64,000 bases of DNA from Clostridia bacterium (GTDB lineage Bacteria > Bacillota > Clostridia > Oscillospirales > Acutalibacteraceae). Made by a program: the position numbers and the translations under genes. Each line of letters opens with the position of its first letter. Position 1 is the first letter of the stretch. Under the pieces are notes generated by a model. It was not told the DNA's origin. It made no database searches and saw nothing but the letters and a program-made list of their open reading frames with translations. Below, piece by piece: positions 60,196 through 64,000 of the stretch. The stretch spans positions 17,440-81,439 of the forward strand of contig JAFQGI010000027.1 in the NCBI GenBank assembly GCA_017415515.1, in the 5' to 3' direction.

Positions 60196-61533
60196 TTAGT
60201 CTAAGAAACCCTTGTAGTGGCGCATCATCATCTGGCTCTCGATCTGCTGCACGGTCTCCAGAGCAACGCCGACCACGATCATGATGGAGGTACCACCGAT
60301 GGTCAGGCCGTAGATGCCGGTGAGCTTACCGAACACAGAGGGGAACAGAGCCACAACGCCCAGGAACAGAGCACCGATGAAGGTGACCTTGTTCAGCACA
60401 CGCTTGATGAAATCAGCGGTGGGCTTGCCGGGACGCTGACCGGGGATGGCGCCGCCGTTCTTACGCAGGTTGTTGGCCATCTCAACAGGGTTGTACTGGA
60501 TGGTCACATAGAAGAAGGCGAAACCGACGATCATCAGCGCGTACAGGATGATGTAGAACCAGCTATCCTGAGCAAAGGCGCCGACAACGGCCTGCCAGAA
60601 AGCCTTCTTGGGCTCACCGAAGAAGGTGACCAAGATGGAGGGCAGGGACAGGATGGAAACCGCCAGAATGATGGGCATAACACCGGACATATTCACCTTG
60701 ATGGGCATATGGGTGCTCTGGCCACCGTACATCTTGCGGCCCACGACCTTCTTAGCGTACTGAACGGGGATGCGACGCTCGGCATCGCTCATAAACACGA
60801 TGAAGCCGATCATCGCCAGGAACAGAGCCAGGATCGCAACCACGATCACGGCGTTCCAAATCTGGGAAGTCTGGCCGTCGATGACCTGCTTGAGGCCGGC
60901 GTGCCAGAAGTTCTTCCACAGGAAGTCCGCACCGGCAGGGATGCGGGACAGAATACCGGCAAACAGCAGCATAGAGATACCGTTGCCAATACCCTTTTCG
61001 TTGATCTGCTCACCCAGCCACATCATCAAAGAGGAGCCGGCGGTGAAGCAGAGAACGATCGTGATGGCGGCGAACCAGCGGGCAAAACCGGGCTGGTTGG
61101 CAGCATAGGTCAGGGCGCCGTACTGGTTACGCACCATGAAATAGTACGCAATACCCAGCATCAGGCCCAGGATCACGGTGCCGTAGCGGGTGAACTGACC
61201 CAGCTTCTTGCGGCCGGCCTCACCCTCCTTGGACAGGCGCTCCAAATAGGGGATCGCCACCGTCAGCAACTGAATGATAATGCTGGCGTTGATGTAGGGG
61301 GTGATGGACAAAGCGAACAAGGAAGCATTGGAGAAGCCGCCACCGGACATCATGGACAGATAGCCCATGAAATCGTTGGTGTTGGCCTTCATCTGGGAAG
61401 CCAGCACCGCGGTGTCCACAAAGGGAACGGTGATGGCAGAGCCCACGCGGAAAATCAGCAGGATGAAGACGGTGAAGAGGATCTTCTTACGCAAATCCGT
61501 AATCTTCCACGCATTACGCAGGATCTGGAACAT
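60196..61533 (-). CDS. secY: Protein translocase subunit SecY
   Basis: 445 aa with ten membrane helices. Early plug region (ANTNDFMGYLSMMSGGGFSNASLFALSITPYINASIIIQLL) and the cytoplasmic loops (ISKEGEAGRKKL-type and MKIP-like QRPGKPTADFIKRVLNKVTF) are typical. Core of the SecYEG channel that exports the many lipoproteins seen here. It is 2 bp after rplO. Confidence 0.97.
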   Translation of the reverse strand: MFQILRNAWKITDLRKKILFTVFILLIFRVGSAITVPFVDTAVLASQMKANTNDFMGYLSMMSGGGFSNASLFALSITPYINASIIIQLLTVAIPYLERLSKEGEAGRKKLGQFTRYGTVILGLMLGIAYYFMVRNQYGALTYAANQPGFARWFAAITIVLCFTAGSSLMMWLGEQINEKGIGNGISMLLFAGILSRIPAGADFLWKNFWHAGLKQVIDGQTSQIWNAVIVVAILALFLAMIGFIVFMSDAERRIPVQYAKKVVGRKMYGGQSTHMPIKVNMSGVMPIILAVSILSLPSILVTFFGEPKKAFWQAVVGAFAQDSWFYIILYALMIVGFAFFYVTIQYNPVEMANNLRKNGGAIPGQRPGKPTADFIKRVLNKVTFIGALFLGVVALFPSVFGKLTGIYGLTIGGTSIMIVVGVALETVQQIESQMMMRHYKGFLD

Positions 61534-61535
61534 AA

Positions 61536-61976
61536 TCAGATCACCTCAGCCTTCCCGCCCGCTGCCTCGATCTTGGCCTTGGCAGACTCGGAGAAGGCGG
61601 CGACCTGGACGGTCAGCTTCTTCTCGATCTTACCGTTGCCCAGAATCTTGACGCCATAGGGGGCTTTATTAATGATACCGGCATTCAGCAGCGCCTCGGT
61701 GTTCACCACGGCGCCATCCTCGAAGCGGTTCAGCACCGCCACGTTGATAGCAACATAGGGGGTTGCGAAGATGTTGTTGAAGCCTCTCTTGGGGATACGG
61801 CGATGCAGAGGCATCTGGCCGCCCTCAAAACCGGCGCGGATACCACGGCCGGCACGGGCCTTCTGGCCCTTGTGACCCTTACCGGCGGTCTTGCCGTTAC
61901 CGGAACCGTGACCACGGCCGATACGCTTGACGTCCCGGACGGAGCCGGGAGCCGGAGAAAGCTCATGAAGTTTCAT
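61536..61976 (-). CDS. rplO: 50S ribosomal protein L15
   Basis: 146 aa: [56 protein letters not shown] and a C-terminal globular domain. A late 50S assembly protein. Tightly coupled to secY. Confidence 0.98.
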   Translation of the reverse strand: MKLHELSPAPGSVRDVKRIGRGHGSGNGKTAGKGHKGQKARAGRGIRAGFEGGQMPLHRRIPKRGFNNIFATPYVAINVAVLNRFEDGAVVNTEALLNAGIINKAPYGVKILGNGKIEKKLTVQVAAFSESAKAKIEAAGGKAEVI

Positions 61977-62001
61977 TGGGATTGCACCTCCTTGCTTGTT
62001 A

Positions 62002-62169
62002 TTAAGCGGTTACCTCGATGAGGTGGATGATCTTAGCTACCTTACCCTGGGTAGCGGCGTTGTCAGGCTGATTGACGACATCGCCAATCTTCTTCAGGCC
62101 CAGGGACTCAGCAGTGGCGATCTGGTCCTTCTTGCAGCCGATGAGGCTCTTAACCAATTTGATCTGCAT
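62002..62169 (-). CDS. rpmD: 50S ribosomal protein L30
   Basis: 55 aa: [37 protein letters not shown], then [18 protein letters not shown]. Normal bacterial L30 length, in its usual place between rpsE and rplO. Confidence 0.96.
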   Translation of the reverse strand: MQIKLVKSLIGCKKDQIATAESLGLKKIGDVVNQPDNAATQGKVAKIIHLIEVTA

Positions 62170-62182
62170 ACTATTGTCCTCC

Positions 62183-62683
62183 TTAACCTAAGATGTCCTG
62201 CGCGGTCTTGCCACGGGTGGCGGCAGCCTCCTCTGCGTTGCGCAGAGATTTCAGGCCGCACATGGTGGCGTTCACAACGTTATAGGGGTTGTTAGAGCGC
62301 AGTGCCTTGGCACGGATATCCTTGATGCCGGCGGCCTCAGCCACGGCACGGACGGTACCACCGGCGATGATACCGGTACCGGGGGCGGCGGGCTTCATCA
62401 GAACCTCGCCGGCGCCGAACTTACCAATCACCTCATGGGGGATGGTGCTGCCCTTCAGGGAAATCTTCACCAGATGTTTCTTGGCATCCTCGATGCCCTT
62501 ACGGATGGCATCCGGAACTTCGCCGGCCTTACCGGTACCGAAGCCCACGGTGCCCTTGCCATCACCGACAACAACCAGAGCGGCAAACTTCATCACGCGG
62601 CCGCCCTTAACGGTCTTGCTGACGCGGTTGATGGCAACCACGGTTTCTTTGTATTCGCTAACGATTTCTTCTCTTCTGGCCAA
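62183..62683 (-). CDS. rpsE: 30S ribosomal protein S5, TTG start
   Basis: 166 aa. The homology begins [28 protein letters not shown] and there is no ATG or GTG at that place; the codon before it is TTG at 62683, 8 nt after GGGAGG. The long frame upstream overlaps rplR and is not S5-like. Conserved blocks [24 protein letters not shown] and [17 protein letters not shown]5 contributes to decoding fidelity. Confidence 0.95.
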   Translation of the reverse strand: MARREEIVSEYKETVVAINRVSKTVKGGRVMKFAALVVVGDGKGTVGFGTGKAGEVPDAIRKGIEDAKKHLVKISLKGSTIPHEVIGKFGAGEVLMKPAAPGTGIIAGGTVRAVAEAAGIKDIRAKALRSNNPYNVVNATMCGLKSLRNAEEAAATRGKTAQDILG

Positions 62684-62702
62684 AGTTGATTCCTCCCTTT
62701 CC

Positions 62703-63062
62703 TTAGAACTTGAGGCCGCCCTCACGGGCGCCTTCGGCCAGCTCTTGCACACGGCCGTGGTAGACATAGCCGCCGCGGTCAAAAACGACCTCGGTGATAC
62801 CCTTATCGGCGGCGCGAGCGGCGATGATCTCGCCGACCTTGCGGGCAGCGATCTTGTTACCACCGGTCATACCGAAATCCTTCTCCATGGAGGAGGCGGC
62901 GACCAGGGTCACTCCCTTAACATCATCAATCACCTGGGCAGAGATGTGATTCAGAGAGCGGAACACTGCGAGACGGGGACGCTGAGCGGTACCGCTGATC
63001 TTACCGCGGACACGCTTGTGGCGATGCAGACGAGCTGCATTGCTGTCTTTTTTGCTCACCAT
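62703..63062 (-). CDS. rplR: 50S ribosomal protein L18
   Basis: 119 aa: [44 protein letters not shown], then a conserved C-terminal [24 protein letters not shown]. Binds 5S rRNA. 17 bp after rplF. Confidence 0.98.
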   Translation of the reverse strand: MVSKKDSNAARLHRHKRVRGKISGTAQRPRLAVFRSLNHISAQVIDDVKGVTLVAASSMEKDFGMTGGNKIAARKVGEIIAARAADKGITEVVFDRGGYVYHGRVQELAEGAREGGLKF

Positions 63063-63079
63063 AATTCTTCACTCCTCCC

Positions 63080-63628
63080 TTACTTCTTGCCCTTACCGCC
63101 GGCCTTACCTTCCTTGCGGCGGATGACTTCAGTGCTATACTTAATGCCCTTGCCCTTATAAGGCTCGGGGGGTCTCTTCTCGCGGACCTCGGCAGCAAAC
63201 TGGCCAACCAGCTGCTTGTCGGCGCCGGAGATGATGATCTCGTTCGGACCGGGAGCCTCGATGGTGATACCGGGGATCTCCTTCACGAACACCTGATGGC
63301 TGTAACCCAGGTTCATCACCAGGGTGTCGCCCTGCTTCTGCACACGGTAGCCGACGCCCTTAACCTCGAGCATCTTCTTGTAGCCCTCGGTGACACCGAT
63401 GACCATGTTGTTGATCAGGGTGCGGGACAGGCCGTGCAGAGAGCGAGCCTCCTTCTCATCGTTGGGACGGGTCACGATGACCTCGTTGCCCTCGATGGCA
63501 ACGGAGATGATGGGGTTGATCTGCTGGGACAGGGTGCCCTTGGGACCCTTCACAGTGACCAGACCGTTGTCGATCTTAACCTCGACACCGGCGGGGATAG
63601 CGATAGGCTTACGACCAATTCTAGACAT
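63080..63628 (-). CDS. rplF: 50S ribosomal protein L6
   Basis: 182 aa: [33 protein letters not shown] and the C-terminal [38 protein letters not shown] are diagnostic. Two similar domains, near the sarcin-ricin loop. Confidence 0.98.
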   Translation of the reverse strand: MSRIGRKPIAIPAGVEVKIDNGLVTVKGPKGTLSQQINPIISVAIEGNEVIVTRPNDEKEARSLHGLSRTLINNMVIGVTEGYKKMLEVKGVGYRVQKQGDTLVMNLGYSHQVFVKEIPGITIEAPGPNEIIISGADKQLVGQFAAEVREKRPPEPYKGKGIKYSTEVIRRKEGKAGGKGKK

Positions 63629-63642
63629 ATTCTTCTACCCCC

Positions 63643-64000
63643 TTACCAAATGAACGCCAGGACTTCGCCACCGACGTTCTCTTTGCGGGCGGCCTTATCG
63701 GTCATAACGCCCTTGGAAGTGGTGACAATGGCGGTGCCGATGCCCTTCATCACACGGGGCATATCCTCACAGCTGGAGTAGATACGCAGACCGGGCTTGG
63801 ACACACGGCGCAGTCCCTGCAGAACGGGGGTGCGGGAAGCACCCTGATATTTCAGGGTAATACGGATGATACCCTGCTTGCCATCTTCGATGACTTTGTA
63901 CTCTTTGACATATCCCTCGTCAACAAGAATCTGGGCAATAGCCTTCTTCATGTTGGAAGCGGGGATATCCACCGTCTCATGCTTGGCAGAGTTCGCGTTA
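63643..64000 (-). CDS. rpsH: 30S ribosomal protein S8 (5' end outside window)
   Basis: The frame is open to the window edge; reading back gives [31 protein letters not shown]. About 119 of the usual 132 residues are visible; the first dozen lie beyond 64000. The C-terminal [10 protein letters not shown]-like block ([52 protein letters not shown]) is typical. In many bacteria S8 regulates this operon. Confidence 0.97.
   Translation of the reverse strand, partial: NANSAKHETVDIPASNMKKAIAQILVDEGYVKEYKVIEDGKQGIIRITLKYQGASRTPVLQGLRRVSKPGLRIYSSCEDMPRVMKGIGTAIVTTSKGVMTDKAARKENVGGEVLAFIW

Overview
The window reads as chromosomal DNA of a GC-rich, anaerobic, endospore-forming member of the Clostridia, most like the Oscillospiraceae/Ruminococcaceae. 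The reasons are: the scr-dnaX-ybaB-recR block and the Firmicutes order of the ribosomal and ATP synthase operons, the spore genes sigK and spoVAE, the Prp/L21/L27 cassette with a cleavable L27 leader, mini-RNase III, rubrerythrin, many lipoproteins with an LCAC or LAAC lipobox, and no outer-membrane genes.

Layout. 1-6070: F1Fo ATP synthase operon atpB(partial)-E-F-H-A-G-D-C; the c subunit has two carboxylates at the ion site and epsilon lacks its C-terminal domain. 6165-6637: a small mobile cassette carrying a DUF559 nuclease. 6683-9676: an unknown membrane protein and an unknown lipoprotein. 9825-13502: SRP RNA, dnaX, ybaB, recR, smpB. 13642-17275: a small membrane protein, a WG-repeat-like lipoprotein, an orphan LolD-type ATPase and a PHP-family histidinol phosphatase. 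17459-25502: a co-directional run of seven secreted lipoproteins: a double-thioredoxin protein, two short proteins ending in the same heptapeptide, and four DUF4886 (SGNH-like) proteins, two of which join a catalytically dead domain to an intact one. 25607-28034: small proteins, sigK, a VanZ-like protein and tRNA-Leu(CAA). 28044-31509: tsaD, rimI, acpP and a VanY-type carboxypeptidase. 31824-35712: rplU-prp-rpmA, obgE, mrnC, a YitT protein. 35766-41516: a CNNM/CorC-type protein, spoVAE, pyrimidine-nucleoside phosphorylase, a small exporter and an S1-domain protein. 41608-47266: a peptide-binding lipoprotein, an amino-acid ABC transporter with tandem ArgR-like boxes, rubrerythrin and trmO. 47374-53688: a degenerate acyltransferase, an aconitase X pair caught between two direct copies of a DUF559 cassette, an Old Yellow Enzyme-type reductase and GtrA. 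53820-55300: a repeat-rich stretch with a 94-bp tandem array, a small AbrB-type gene and a candidate structured RNA. 55366-64000: the end of the ribosomal operon read right to left, rpsH(partial)-rplF-rplR-rpsE-rpmD-rplO-secY-adk-map-infA-rpmJ-rpsM-rpsK-rpsD-rpoA-rplQ.

The most unusual feature is a set of short structured repeats in almost every large intergenic gap. Two families (called A and B here) share an end design: a conserved outer GC-rich hairpin, an inner stem whose sequence changes from copy to copy while its pairing is kept, and a conserved purine-rich box. Three copies, spread over both families, enclose an intact DUF559 gene that takes its stop codon, and in family B its Shine-Dalgarno, from the repeat. 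I propose that DUF559 proteins mobilise or maintain these repeats. All gene functions are read from sequence motifs alone; no database search was run.
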